A stretch of DNA of 64,000 bases from Agarivorans litoreus (GTDB taxonomy: Bacteria; Pseudomonadota; Gammaproteobacteria; Enterobacterales; Celerinatantimonadaceae): NCBI RefSeq assembly GCF_019649015.1, contig NZ_BLPI01000001.1, forward strand, positions 4,211,001-4,275,000. The letters run 5' to 3'. How positions within the stretch are numbered: position 1 is the stretch's first letter; each line of letters starts with the position of its first letter. The notes below the pieces were generated by a model. The model saw only the letters and a list, made by a program, of their open reading frames with translations, was not told the DNA's origin and did not search any database. Positions 17,889 through 27,030 of the stretch are shown piece by piece. The position numbers and the translations under genes are program-made.

Positions 17889-19460
17889 ATGAGTCAACAA
17901 GTAGATGATATAAAACCTGGCTACCCCTTGTTTGAACAGCCAGAGTATAAAGACATGATGGCGCGTAAACGTGCCGATCATGAAGAAGGTGTCAGCGACG
18001 AGAAGATCAAAGAAGTATTTGAGTGGACTACCACCCAAGAATACCAAGATCTTAACTTTTCTCGTAAAACCCTAACCGTAGACCCAGCCAAAGCCTGCCA
18101 ACCATTAGGTTCGGTATTGTGTGCGCTAGGTTTCGAGAAAACTCTGCCTTATGTGCATGGTTCTCAGGGTTGTGTAGCCTATTTCCGTACCTATTTTAAC
18201 CGCCACTTCAAAGAGCCTGTTGCCTGTGTATCAGACTCAATGACTGAAGACGCAGCGGTATTTGGCGGTCAGAAAAACATGTTTGATGGCCTGCAAAACT
18301 CTTTAGCATTGTATAAGCCTGAAGTTATTGCTGTGTCTACAACCTGTATGGCAGAAGTAATTGGTGATGACTTAAACGCCTTTATCGGCAATGCCAAAGA
18401 AGAGGGTTACATACCTAAAGAACTACCTACACCTTTTGCTCATACACCAAGCTTTGTAGGCAGCCATGTAACCGGTTGGGACGGGATGTTTGAGGGCTTT
18501 GCTCGCTATTTCACCCTAAACAAAATGGACGATAAAACGGTAGGCAGTAACGGCAAAATTAACCTAATACCAGGTTTTGAAACCTACTTAGGTAACTACC
18601 GTGTTATTCACAAAATGATGCAACAAATGGGTGTGGATTACAGTCTACTTAGTGACCCATCAGAAGTGTTGGATACACCTGCTGATGGTGAGTACCGCAT
18701 GTATGCTGGTGGTACGCCGCTAAGTGAGCTTGAAGACGCACCTAACGCAATTACAACAGTGTTATTGCAGCCTGATCAGCTAACTAAAACCAAAAAATTT
18801 GTGGAAGGTACTTGGAAACATGAGGTTCCTGCATTGCAAATTCCAATGGGCTTAGATTGGACCGACGAATTTCTTATTAAGATTGCCGAGTTAACTGGCA
18901 AAGAAATTCCAGAAAGCTTAGCCACAGAGCGTGGTCGTTTAGTCGACATGATGACCGATTCACACACTTGGTTACACGGCGTGAGTTTCTCTATCTATGG
19001 TGATCCAGATTACCTAATGGGTTTAACTAAATTCTTACAAGAATTAGGTTGTGAAGTTAAACACATCTTATGTAACAACGGTGCTAAACGTTGGCGTAAG
19101 AAAATGGAAGCGCTTATTGCTGAGTCACCAAGCACTGCAAATGCCGAGATCCATGTAGGCAAAGACTTGTGGCACTTCCGTTCGTTGGTATTTACCAATA
19201 AACCTGACTTTATGATTGGTAACTCTTACGCCAAGTTTATTCAGCGTGATACCAAAGCAAAAGGTGAAGAGTTTGAAGTACCGCTAATTCGCTTAGGCTT
19301 CCCGATCTTTGATCGCCACCATTTACACCGCAACACCACACTAGGCTACGAAGGCAGCATGTACATGCTTACCACCTTAGTGAACGAAGTGCTGGCAAAA
19401 CTTGATCAAGATACCAGTGAAATGGGTAAAACAGACTATGGCTTCGACCTAGTTCGTTAA
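17889..19460 (+). CDS. nifK: Nitrogenase MoFe protein beta chain
   Basis: A 523-residue beta subunit. P-cluster cysteines are recognisable in KACQPLGS, GSQGCVAYF and TCMAEVIGDD. The full length includes the N-terminal extension that wraps around NifD in group I enzymes. It follows nifD after 90 bases with an AAGGAGAG Shine-Dalgarno. The downstream GC-rich hairpin at 19481-19502 probably adjusts expression of the following genes relative to nifHDK. Confidence 0.99.
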   Translation: MSQQVDDIKPGYPLFEQPEYKDMMARKRADHEEGVSDEKIKEVFEWTTTQEYQDLNFSRKTLTVDPAKACQPLGSVLCALGFEKTLPYVHGSQGCVAYFRTYFNRHFKEPVACVSDSMTEDAAVFGGQKNMFDGLQNSLALYKPEVIAVSTTCMAEVIGDDLNAFIGNAKEEGYIPKELPTPFAHTPSFVGSHVTGWDGMFEGFARYFTLNKMDDKTVGSNGKINLIPGFETYLGNYRVIHKMMQQMGVDYSLLSDPSEVLDTPADGEYRMYAGGTPLSELEDAPNAITTVLLQPDQLTKTKKFVEGTWKHEVPALQIPMGLDWTDEFLIKIAELTGKEIPESLATERGRLVDMMTDSHTWLHGVSFSIYGDPDYLMGLTKFLQELGCEVKHILCNNGAKRWRKKMEALIAESPSTANAEIHVGKDLWHFRSLVFTNKPDFMIGNSYAKFIQRDTKAKGEEFEVPLIRLGFPIFDRHHLHRNTTLGYEGSMYMLTTLVNEVLAKLDQDTSEMGKTDYGFDLVR

Positions 19461-19480
19461 TCACTGCCCACCACAAGACC

Positions 19481-19502
19481 GGCCGGGGCTTTAGCCCCGG
19501 CC
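19481..19502 (+). terminator. Strong GC hairpin without a T-run after nifK
   Basis: Perfect 10-bp stem GGCCGGGGCT / AGCCCCGGCC with a 2-base loop. There is no T-tract, so it is more likely an mRNA-stabilising or 3'-end-processing hairpin, or a partial attenuator, than a full terminator. Such a structure would let nifHDK be made in excess over nifT and nifY. Confidence 0.7.
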
Positions 19503-19517
19503 ACTTAAGGACGAGAT

Positions 19518-19730
19518 ATGCCAAACCTAATAATTAGCCGAGAAAGTTCTGGCGCGCTTCAAGCCTATATTGCAAAGAAAGATTTGGAGTTGCCAATTCA
19601 CTCATTGCAGTTTGATCAACAAGATCAATGGGGTGGGGAGATAGAACTTAGTGACGGCAGTAAATTTTATATTGAGCCAGTAAACCCTGCGCCAAGTTTA
19701 CCTAAAACCTTTCGTGCAAGACGCGCTTAG
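19518..19730 (+). CDS. nifT: NifT/FixU family protein
   Basis: A 70-residue protein matching the size, position and ending of NifT: an N-terminal NLIISRESSG strand and a basic tail (PKTFRARRA). NifT follows nifK in most gammaproteobacterial nif clusters; its role in nitrogenase maturation is not settled and mutants often have no phenotype. AAGGACGAG precedes the ATG. It lies just beyond the strong hairpin after nifK. Confidence 0.9.
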   Translation: MPNLIISRESSGALQAYIAKKDLELPIHSLQFDQQDQWGGEIELSDGSKFYIEPVNPAPSLPKTFRARRA

Positions 19731-19775
19731 TATGCGCGAGTCCTGGTGATGAGATTGATACGCTAAGGAGTACCG

Positions 19776-20450
19776 ATGAAATCAAACATTAACGATAACT
19801 TAGCGCTGCGATTGGCTGTGGCGTCTAAAGCGATTCCAGATATTGAACTAAAGCAGTTTGTATCATTGCTGGTGGGTCACTGCGGCGAACCATTAACCGA
19901 GAAAAAGTTAAGAGCCTTAAGCCCTAAAGTATTACGCGAAGTATTTCAAAGCTCTCGCTACACTGTAGAGCGTAGCCAAGTAAATCAATTACATGCAATA
20001 TTAAGCTCAGAGCAAATCAGTCCTATGGAAGCGCCGGTAGTCCCGGAGCAAACCTTGCTAAAAGGACCGATTGTGCAGCTTGCGGTAAGTTCTAATAACT
20101 TGGAGCGCATCGACGGACACTTTGGCTCTTGCTTACGTTTTCTCATTTATCAAGTGAGTGCTCAAGGTTTTCAGTTAGTAGATGTTAGGCCGGTAATTGA
20201 GAACTTAAGTGGCGATGCGCGCACTAGCTACTTAATTGACTTGATCAGTGACTGCCAATTGCTAGCCACTTTGTCGATTGGCGGGCCTGCTGCCGCTCGG
20301 GTGAGTCGCGCTGATATTTTGCCCTTGAAACAGCTTACGCCTCAAGCCGCAAGGTCTATCTTAGAACGCTTGCAAACAGTGATGGATTGCCCACCGCGTT
20401 GGTTAGCTAAGTTGCTAGAAAAACAGGAGGCAGAAGCATGTCTACTATAG
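19776..20450 (+). CDS. nifY: NifY, FeMo-co-binding accessory protein
   Basis: A 224-residue protein with an N-terminal helical domain (about 15-95, with LTEKKLRALSPKVLREVF) and a C-terminal NifX-like cofactor-binding domain (about 105-210, beginning VQLAVSSNNLERIDGHFGSCLRFLIYQV). NifY and NafY bind apo-MoFe protein and FeMo-co and help insertion. It overlaps the next gene by 13 bases. The N-terminal domain separates it from NifX, which is encoded at 26208. Confidence 0.88.
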   Translation: MKSNINDNLALRLAVASKAIPDIELKQFVSLLVGHCGEPLTEKKLRALSPKVLREVFQSSRYTVERSQVNQLHAILSSEQISPMEAPVVPEQTLLKGPIVQLAVSSNNLERIDGHFGSCLRFLIYQVSAQGFQLVDVRPVIENLSGDARTSYLIDLISDCQLLATLSIGGPAAARVSRADILPLKQLTPQAARSILERLQTVMDCPPRWLAKLLEKQEAEACLL

Positions 20451-20878
20451 AGCCGAGTGTTACAGCAGAGCCGAAGCAATGTTCTTGCAAAGGTGAAGAG
20501 CAGCTACATAGCCCAAAACACTCATCTAGTTGTCAGTGTAAGAGCCACCAGTCAGAAGGCTCAAAACCTAAGCATAGCTGCGGGTGTAAGCATGAAGATC
20601 ACGCTGCTACCGAAGAGCTAAGCCAAAGCCTAATTGATAAGTTAGTGGCAAGTTTGGCCGATAAAAACGATTACCAAGCAAAGCTTAACTGTTTTAAAAA
20701 ACATCATCCAAGCATCCGTATTATCGAGTGCAGTGAAGATGATATGGCCGAACGTGAGGCGTTTATGAGTGCCAGTTATTTTGATTTATTCTTAATGGCT
20801 AAAGGCACTAGTTGTGCCAGATTAACCAATAGCGTAGATCTAGCTATTGGGCTCGTAATTGCTTTGCACGAAGAGTGA
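20438..20878 (+). CDS. Nif-associated DUF6129-like protein with a Cys/His-rich N-terminal extension
   Basis: A 146-residue protein. The C-terminal part, about residues 60-146, looks like the small nif-linked DUF6129 family (IRIIECSEDDM, SYFDLFLM, SCARLTNSVDLAIGLVIAL). The first 50 residues are unusual: three CxC motifs (CSC, CQC, CGC) within a His/Lys/Ser-rich stretch that could bind metal. It overlaps nifY by 13 bases, so it is translationally coupled to it. The family function is unknown; the DUF assignment is from memory of the pattern. Confidence 0.7.
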   Translation: MSTIEPSVTAEPKQCSCKGEEQLHSPKHSSSCQCKSHQSEGSKPKHSCGCKHEDHAATEELSQSLIDKLVASLADKNDYQAKLNCFKKHHPSIRIIECSEDDMAEREAFMSASYFDLFLMAKGTSCARLTNSVDLAIGLVIALHEE

Positions 20879-20901
20879 GTTATTAAAATAGGTTCTTATG
20901 T

Positions 20902-20927
20902 ACTGCCTAGTGCCAGCATTAGGCAGT
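20902..20927 (+). terminator. Hairpin between the DUF6129-like gene and cowN
   Basis: ACTGCCTA / TAGGCAGT stem of 8 bp with a 10-base loop, followed by TTCTTT. It is a moderate terminator or processing site that would reduce read-through into cowN. Confidence 0.65.
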
Positions 20928-20950
20928 TTCTTTAAACAGGTTAGCTATTC

Positions 20951-21235
20951 ATGAGCAGTAATATTACCGACCGCTATGTCTCTTTTTGCAACATCAATTG
21001 TGATGAAAATGCAGACCGCCTAATAAGCATGCTTGAACAGCATTTAAACGCAAAAAGGGGAGGCGATCTATGGCTGAGTTACTTTCATGATAAACGCGCA
21101 GAACAAGCGAAAATGCAGCGAGATAACCTTAATTTTATCGGTAATCAAACTAATCCTTTGTATGAGTACTTCGAAGTTTGTGAAGATACTCAGGCTTTAG
21201 AGCTACTTTACAAAATTGAACAAGAATGTTGTTAA
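20951..21235 (+). CDS. cowN: CowN, protects nitrogenase from carbon monoxide
   Basis: A 94-residue protein matching CowN in size and pattern: DRYVSFCNINCDENADRL at the start, a central LWLSYFHDKR, and a C-terminal LLYKIEQECC. CowN sustains N2-dependent growth when CO is present, by protecting the nitrogenase. Its place just after the nifHDKTY run fits. It ends close to a convergent acetyltransferase gene. Confidence 0.88.
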   Translation: MSSNITDRYVSFCNINCDENADRLISMLEQHLNAKRGGDLWLSYFHDKRAEQAKMQRDNLNFIGNQTNPLYEYFEVCEDTQALELLYKIEQECC

Positions 21236-21281
21236 GTAAGCCCTGTTTCTTGGCACCGGTTCGGTCAGCTTAGGTTTTGGC

Positions 21282-21818
21282 TTACCAGTACTTTTGTTTA
21301 TTTAGTGCGGCAACACATTGGCTTGCCCCGTTGATACTGGGGATTTCTTGATTGGACAGACTTTGCGCCAACCAGCCTTCAGGGTGGCTTAACTTACATG
21401 GTGCTTTGATTTGTTGCTCAGTAATTTGCTTAAAGCCAACTTTGCTATAAAAGTTTGGGTCGCCATAAGTGATTAACAAATCTATATCTAGCTTGCGTAA
21501 TTGCTCCACACCGTAATTTATCAGCTTTTGGCCAACACCTTGGCCTTGCTGCTTGGTAGCTATAGCCACTGGAGACAATATAAACGCCACGTCGTCAGAT
21601 GCGAGCAACATGCGGCTAAAAAAGATACAACCCGCCAGTTCTTCGTTTGAGCTTGCTACGAAGCCGATTATATCTTGCTCTGGCGTAGTCTCTATCATTT
21701 CAGCGACTAAAGCTTTTATTAACTGGCCTTCTTCAGCGCCTTCAGAGTCAGCAAATACTTGTTCAAATAACTGGGTAACGGGGTTCGCTAAACTCACGTT
21801 AAAAAGCGATAGTTTCAT
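21282..21818 (-). CDS. GNAT-family N-acetyltransferase
   Basis: A 178-residue GNAT enzyme of the YhbS-like type. The acetyl-CoA-binding motif A is seen in LSPVAIATKQQGQGVGQKLINYGVEQL (Q-x-x-G-x-G), and the C-terminal part has DPNFYSKVGFK typical of the family. The ATG at 21818 has AAGGA seven bases upstream and is preferred to the adjacent GTG. Its substrate is unknown. It is transcribed against the nif genes and is not obviously part of nitrogen fixation. Confidence 0.85.
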   Translation of the reverse strand: MKLSLFNVSLANPVTQLFEQVFADSEGAEEGQLIKALVAEMIETTPEQDIIGFVASSNEELAGCIFFSRMLLASDDVAFILSPVAIATKQQGQGVGQKLINYGVEQLRKLDIDLLITYGDPNFYSKVGFKQITEQQIKAPCKLSHPEGWLAQSLSNQEIPSINGASQCVAALNKQKYW

Positions 21819-22058
21819 CACCGGATCCTTTCTAAAGTTTGTAGCAGTTTATAACAAGTAAAATAGTAAAAATTTGCTCTAAACCAAATTAAGCCCCACT
21901 GGTTATGTGGCGCTGTAAAGTGGGGGTGATCTAATATTAAGTGAGAACTGTTAGTTGTATCATTTTTAAAGAGTTTTACCCCTATTCATGTGAAAACAAG
22001 CTACTTATACTATTGTTAGTAAATACTGTTTAAATCGAATATTTAAAGGACTTAATGC

Positions 22059-23147
22059 ATGTCAACAACCTGTCTTAATCAGGCTAACACTAGCAGCGAA
22101 CAAGTTATTCGTCGTTTGTATCAAGTGACAAATGCACATAACCAAGGCTTCGAAGCGCAGATCCTGGCGCTGCTTCAAATGGGCTTAGAGCGTTTTAACT
22201 TGGATATTGCTATTTTGTCCAGGATTCAGGGAAACGACTATGTTGTTCAATATTGCGTCACTCCAGAGGCTGTTGAGCTCAAAGCTGGCGATCGTTTTAC
22301 TTTGGATACCACATACTGTGGAATCACCTGTGAAGCCCAAGCACCGGTCGCTCTAGAATACATTGGTAAACATGATATGTACGCCAGGCATCCGGCCTAT
22401 AAAGCTTTTGGTTTAGAGTCTTACATTGGTATGCCTATTCGTTTAAATGGTGAACTCTACGGAACCTTAAATTTTTCTAGTCCTGCTCCTTACCCTCGTC
22501 ATTTCCAAGAAATTGATATTGATGCGGTGCAATTAATGGCTTCATGGATAGAAGTAGAGCTGATTCGCAGGCAACAAGAAGAACAGCTAAACAAACTTAA
22601 TCAAAAGCTAAAACGATTAGCGAACTACGACAGTTTAACCGAGATACCAAATCGCCGTGGGATGTACAAAAAGCTAAAGAAAAGTATGAACTTGTTAAGC
22701 CGAACTGGCGGCGAGGGCACGTTGGCTATTGTGGATATTGATCACTTCAAAAAACTCAATGATAGCTACGGTCATCAGCTTGGTGACAAAGCATTAGTCG
22801 AAACCGCGAAGCAAATTAGCAATTCCTTAAGAGACTATGACTTTGTTGCTCGTTTGGGTGGAGAAGAATTCCTAATTTGGTTGCCCAATAGTAATTTAAA
22901 CGGTTGTGCAAAGGTATTTAGTCGGGTGATGAAGGCGATTGGTAGTATTAAGCTAACAGAAGCACCAATTACCGTATCTATTGGTGCTTATTATCTCGGC
23001 TTTAACGAGAGCAGTTTACCCAGTGATTTTGAAATGCTAGCGGACAAAATGATTGCGATTGCTGACCAAGCCCTATATGAAGCAAAAGAAACTGGACGTA
23101 ATAAAGTAGTAACGCGCAGTGGTTCTTTTGAAGACTTTTCTGTTTAA
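22059..23147 (+). CDS. GAF-GGDEF diguanylate cyclase
   Basis: A 362-residue soluble protein. Residues about 25-170 form a GAF sensor domain; residues about 190-355 form a GGDEF domain with the active-site motif GGEEF (VARLGGEEFLIW) and the RxxD product-inhibition site (RDYD) five residues before it, so it should be an active, feedback-inhibited c-di-GMP synthase. It starts 240 bases after the divergent GNAT gene. It stands between cowN and nifE; the GAF ligand and any link to nitrogen fixation are unknown. Confidence 0.93.
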   Translation: MSTTCLNQANTSSEQVIRRLYQVTNAHNQGFEAQILALLQMGLERFNLDIAILSRIQGNDYVVQYCVTPEAVELKAGDRFTLDTTYCGITCEAQAPVALEYIGKHDMYARHPAYKAFGLESYIGMPIRLNGELYGTLNFSSPAPYPRHFQEIDIDAVQLMASWIEVELIRRQQEEQLNKLNQKLKRLANYDSLTEIPNRRGMYKKLKKSMNLLSRTGGEGTLAIVDIDHFKKLNDSYGHQLGDKALVETAKQISNSLRDYDFVARLGGEEFLIWLPNSNLNGCAKVFSRVMKAIGSIKLTEAPITVSIGAYYLGFNESSLPSDFEMLADKMIAIADQALYEAKETGRNKVVTRSGSFEDFSV

Positions 23148-23196
23148 CCCTCTTTTGGGTAACTCAAACTAGCTGGTAGCCACATCTTCTTACGGT

Positions 23197-23220
23197 AGTC
23201 GCCCTATATTACGGGCGACT
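23197..23220 (+). terminator. Terminator-like hairpin after the GGDEF gene
   Basis: AGTCGCCC / GGGCGACT stem of 8 bp with an 8-base loop. The downstream T-tract is weak, so efficiency is uncertain. Confidence 0.6.
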
Positions 23221-23290
23221 CACTCCTTCAATTTTACTCCGTTCGATTTAGTCGCACTATTTCCCACATATTGTTCTAGTCGTAAGGCTT

Positions 23291-23306
23291 TGTAGCAATT
23301 ACGACA
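23291..23306 (+). promoter_or_regulatory. NifA upstream activator site for nifE
   Basis: TGT-AGCAATTACG-ACA, an exact TGT-N10-ACA match extended to TTGT...ACAA. It is centred about 50 bases upstream of the -24 element. Confidence 0.85.
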
Positions 23307-23348
23307 AATAGTCCGCCGTTCAAAGCCCCTAATAGCGCTATTCTCCAA

Positions 23349-23364
23349 TGGAATACGCTTTGCA
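23349..23364 (+). promoter_or_regulatory. Sigma-54 promoter of nifENX
   Basis: TGGAATACGCTTTGCA with GG at 23350-23351 and GC at 23362-23363, ten bases apart. The -12 half (TTTGCA) is a close consensus match. It lies 48 bases before the nifE ATG. Confidence 0.88.
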
Positions 23365-23411
23365 ATACCACAATTAATCATTGATCCAAATAGTTGTTGT
23401 GAGGTGTAAGC

Positions 23412-24809
23412 ATGAAGCGAAGCGACATAGCCGAGTTATTAGATGAACCCGCTTGCGAGCATAACACTGGAGAAAAATCTGGCTGTGCTAGACCAGTACC
23501 TGGGGCAACGGCAGGCGGTTGTAGTTTTGATGGTGCGCAAATTACCTTGTTACCGATTGCCGATGTTGCCCATATTGTTCATGGGCCTATAGCTTGTGCG
23601 GGAAATAGCTGGAACAACCGAGGCACTCGCGCATCGGGCCGCAATTTATTTCGCTTGGGTTTTACTACCGATTTAAACGAGCAAGACGTGATTATGGGGC
23701 GGGCCGAAAAGCGTTTGTTACACGCGATAAAAACGGTCATTGAAAAACATTCCCCTCCAGCGGTTTTTGTATATGTCACTTGTGTACCCGCTCTGGAAGG
23801 AAACGATGTAGAGGCTATTTGTAAATTGGCTCAAAGCCGTTGGAGTATCCCAGTTGTGGCGGTAGATGCTGCAGGCTTTTATGGCAGCAAAAACCTAGGT
23901 AACCGGATAGCTGGTGAAGTGATGGTTAAGCAGGTGGTGGGCACCATAGACCCGCCAGAGAAACCTTTTATGCGTCACGATCCAACCAGGCGAGTGAACG
24001 ATATTGTGTTGATTGGTGAATACAACATTGCAGGTGAATTTTGGCATGTATCTCCGCTGTTAGAGCGTTTGGGTTATCGAGTATTAAGTTGCATGTCGGG
24101 GGATACTCGTTTTCACGAGATACAAACCATGCACCAGGCCGATGTTGCCATGGTGGTGTGTTCCAGAGCGCAAATTAATGTCGCGCGAATGTTGCAAGAA
24201 CGCTGGAACATTCCGTGGTTTGAAGGCAGTTTTTATGGCATTGAAGATACTTCTGCTTCGTTGCGTAGTTTTGCCAAGTTGTTGGATGACCCGCAGGTGA
24301 ACCGAGAAACCGAAGTGCTTATTGCTCAACAAGAAGCGTTGATCCGGCTGCAACTACAACCTTACATAGAACGTCTTAAAGGCAAAAAGGCTTTGCTGTA
24401 TACCGGTGGAGTTAAATCTTGGTCTATCGTTTCCGCCCTACAAGAGCTAGGTATTAGCGTTGTAGCTACCGGAACCAAGAAATCGACAGCAGAAGATAAG
24501 GCAAGAATTAAGCAAATTATGGGTGAGGATGCGCTGATGCTAGATGAAGGTGGCGCCCGAAATCTGCTCAATGTAGCTCAACAACATAACGCCGATTTAA
24601 TGATTGCCGGCGGACGTAACATGTATACCGCCTTAAAAGCGCGTCTGCCGTTTCTGGATATTAATCAAGAACGTGAACATGCCTACGCGGGTTATCAAGG
24701 CATGCTTACGTTTGCTAAAGAGCTTTGCCGTACCTTAGACAGTGCCATTTGGCCTTTAGTGACCAGTAATCCGCCGTGGACCAGCAGTGCGCCAATAGGG
24801 GAGAAGTAA
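23412..24809 (+). CDS. nifE: NifE, FeMo-co biosynthesis scaffold alpha chain
   Basis: A 465-residue NifD paralogue. Conserved cluster-binding cysteines appear in [18 protein letters not shown]-like, [11 protein letters not shown] and [14 protein letters not shown] contexts. It lacks the FeMo-co insertion features of NifD. With NifN it forms the scaffold on which the NifB cofactor becomes FeMo-co. It has its own sigma-54 promoter and NifA site, and nifN follows after one base. Confidence 0.97.
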   Translation: MKRSDIAELLDEPACEHNTGEKSGCARPVPGATAGGCSFDGAQITLLPIADVAHIVHGPIACAGNSWNNRGTRASGRNLFRLGFTTDLNEQDVIMGRAEKRLLHAIKTVIEKHSPPAVFVYVTCVPALEGNDVEAICKLAQSRWSIPVVAVDAAGFYGSKNLGNRIAGEVMVKQVVGTIDPPEKPFMRHDPTRRVNDIVLIGEYNIAGEFWHVSPLLERLGYRVLSCMSGDTRFHEIQTMHQADVAMVVCSRAQINVARMLQERWNIPWFEGSFYGIEDTSASLRSFAKLLDDPQVNRETEVLIAQQEALIRLQLQPYIERLKGKKALLYTGGVKSWSIVSALQELGISVVATGTKKSTAEDKARIKQIMGEDALMLDEGGARNLLNVAQQHNADLMIAGGRNMYTALKARLPFLDINQEREHAYAGYQGMLTFAKELCRTLDSAIWPLVTSNPPWTSSAPIGEK

Positions 24810-24810
24810 C

Positions 24811-26196
24811 ATGACAAATAAAGTATCAGTTAAACGCAGCGCATTGGTTGAGCAACCTTTAAAAACCAGTGCAGCCACTGGCGCTACATTGGCATGTATG
24901 GGTTTAGATAACTCAATTCCTTTAATGCACGGCTCGCAGGGCTGCGGGGCGTTCGCAAAAGTGTATTTGATTCAACATTACCGAGAACCCATTCCGCTAC
25001 AAAACACCGCCATTGATCACATCGCAGCGGTGATGGGCGGTGACGACAACTTATCAAGTGCACTTAAATTACTGTGCGAAAAGCACCAAGCAGCACTTAT
25101 CGTAGTGATGACAACAGGTTTAACCGAGATGCAGGGCTGCGATGTAACTAGGGTTGTGCGAGAGTTTAAAACGCAACATCCTCAGTTTTCTAACAAGAGG
25201 ATTGTAAGTGTAAATACTCCAGATTTTACTGGGTCTATGCAAAGTGGGTTTGCCAGTACCATCGAAGCCTGCATGCAGCAGTTATTAGTAGAAAAGCAAC
25301 TAAGTGTGGAAGAACTCGATTCAAACATTCAGCAACTAAATGTTTTTGTGTCCTGTGCCTTAACTAGCGGCGATTTAGAGTTAATTGCCCGCTATTGTGA
25401 AGCCTTCGGTTTTAACCCGGTGTTAGTACCCAATCTTAGCGATTCTTTAGACGGGCACTTAGCCGACGACGACTTTTCGGTCACTTCCACAGGTGGTACT
25501 GGTTTAAGTCAGCTTGCTAGTTGTATTCACAGTAAAGCAAGTTTGGTGTTTGGTGAGTCGATGCTGCCAGCTGCAAGTGTGCTAGAAAGGCATTACCAAG
25601 TACCAAGTTTATTCATGGGAACAGGAATGGGCATGCAGCAGACCGACCAATTGGTAATGAAACTTGCCGATCTGTCTAATAAGCCCGTTCCTCAATGGAT
25701 TACTCGGCAGCGTAAACGGCTGCAAGATGCCTTACTCGATAGCCACTTTTTGTTAAGTGACGCCAAAGTGGCCATTGCCCTTGAGCCAGATCTTGCTGCA
25801 GGTTATTGCGAGATTTTTTCTGAGGTAGGTGCAAGTGTTGAGCGAGTGGTTACCACGCTTAATGTGACAAGTTTACCGCAGCTAAAAACAAACAGCGTAG
25901 TGGTAGGGGATTTGTCTGATCTAGAACCTTGCGTAAACGAATGTGAACTGATTGTAGGTAATACCCACTGCGCCAACATGTGCGAACCGCTTACGCCTGT
26001 TTTACGAGCGGGATTTCCTTGTCACGACCGATTTGGTAACAGTGATATTTTGCAAGTGGGCTATGAAGGAGCGCGGCAACGCTTGTTTGCAATGGCTAAT
26101 TTACTTAAAGCAAACCATCAAGATGAAGTACCAGCCCATAAAAGTAGCTATCGCTTTGAACCATCTAGCTGTACTCAGCCAGCCTTAAGTAGCTAG
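24811..26196 (+). CDS. nifN: NifN, FeMo-co biosynthesis scaffold beta chain
   Basis: A 461-residue NifK paralogue. The signature LACMGLDNSIPLMHGSQGCGAF is present near residue 30-50 and TGLTEMQGCDV near 105-115. It pairs with NifE. The gene starts one base after the nifE stop and is followed 11 bases later by nifX, so nifENX is a tight operon. It is a separate gene, not fused to nifB as in some diazotrophs. Confidence 0.97.
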   Translation: MTNKVSVKRSALVEQPLKTSAATGATLACMGLDNSIPLMHGSQGCGAFAKVYLIQHYREPIPLQNTAIDHIAAVMGGDDNLSSALKLLCEKHQAALIVVMTTGLTEMQGCDVTRVVREFKTQHPQFSNKRIVSVNTPDFTGSMQSGFASTIEACMQQLLVEKQLSVEELDSNIQQLNVFVSCALTSGDLELIARYCEAFGFNPVLVPNLSDSLDGHLADDDFSVTSTGGTGLSQLASCIHSKASLVFGESMLPAASVLERHYQVPSLFMGTGMGMQQTDQLVMKLADLSNKPVPQWITRQRKRLQDALLDSHFLLSDAKVAIALEPDLAAGYCEIFSEVGASVERVVTTLNVTSLPQLKTNSVVVGDLSDLEPCVNECELIVGNTHCANMCEPLTPVLRAGFPCHDRFGNSDILQVGYEGARQRLFAMANLLKANHQDEVPAHKSSYRFEPSSCTQPALSS

Positions 26197-26207
26197 AGGT
26201 AAAAATT

Positions 26208-26678
26208 ATGAATGCGATGCAAAGACAACTAAGAGTGATTGAAGATGGCCAGCAGCGTGAACATGTTTTTAAAGTAGCGTTTGCCAGCGAAAGTAAACAT
26301 TGTGTCGATCAGCATTTTGGCAGTGCCCATACCTTTTTGGTGTATGGCTTTGGTGAACACCACATTCAACTGTTAGAGGCTCTACAGTTTGACCAGGCAA
26401 AACCAGGTCACGACAAAGGCCGTTTAAAACAACGAATTGATGCCTTAGCTGGCTGCGCCGCAGTTTTTAGCAATGCTTGTGGTCATAGCGCAAACGAGTT
26501 GCTTAAACAGCAGGGGATTTGCAGTTTAATGGTTGATAGCGACACCGAGCTAAGTGTGTTGTTAGGCGACATTCACTTGCAGTTTGTACATCAACCCCTC
26601 CCTTGGATGTACTCCCAAAACCTCGACCCGCAACAACAAGAGCAACGTCTCAACGAATTATTAGACGAGCCCTGGTAG
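26208..26678 (+). CDS. nifX: NifX, FeMo-co/NifB-co carrier
   Basis: A 156-residue protein with one dinitrogenase iron-molybdenum-cofactor-binding domain (KVAFASESKHCVDQHFGSAHTFLVYGF at about 21-48). NifX binds NifB-co and the VK-cluster and hands precursors to NifEN. It is separated from NifY by lacking the extra N-terminal domain. It is third in nifENX and is followed by the nif-specific ferredoxin. Confidence 0.95.
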   Translation: MNAMQRQLRVIEDGQQREHVFKVAFASESKHCVDQHFGSAHTFLVYGFGEHHIQLLEALQFDQAKPGHDKGRLKQRIDALAGCAAVFSNACGHSANELLKQQGICSLMVDSDTELSVLLGDIHLQFVHQPLPWMYSQNLDPQQQEQRLNELLDEPW

Positions 26679-26711
26679 GGCAAGATTAACTTTCAAAATA
26701 AGGAAAAAATA

Positions 26712-27017
26712 ATGAGTGATAAAACATACATGGGCTTAACTCGCGACGGAACGCCCTGGGAGCCACAATTTGTAACAGCGCTAGATCAAGATGCTTGTAT
26801 AGGCTGTGGGCGTTGCTACAAAGTATGTCCTCGCGACGTATTTGATCTAGTTGAGCGTGAAATTGACGAAGACGATGAAGCCTTTGACGATTATGAAGAC
26901 GACGTAGTAATGGTGATGGAATTAGCCAACGCTGGCGATTGTATCGGCTGTGCAGCTTGCTCTACCGTTTGTGCCAAAAATTGCCATACCCATACGCCTG
27001 CCAGTGCGTTGGTGTAA
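26712..27017 (+). CDS. fdxB: Nif-specific ferredoxin III (FdxB-type)
   Basis: A 101-residue 2[4Fe-4S] ferredoxin. The first cluster motif is CIGCGRCYKVCP; the second is CIGCAACSTVCAKNC, with an acidic insert between (EIDEDDEAFDDYEDD). The N-terminus TRDGTPWEPQF is typical of the nif ferredoxin III family that follows nifX. It is likely an electron donor in FeMo-co assembly or to nitrogenase. Confidence 0.93.
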   Translation: MSDKTYMGLTRDGTPWEPQFVTALDQDACIGCGRCYKVCPRDVFDLVEREIDEDDEAFDDYEDDVVMVMELANAGDCIGCAACSTVCAKNCHTHTPASALV

Positions 27018-27030
27018 AGAGGTAGTAGCT

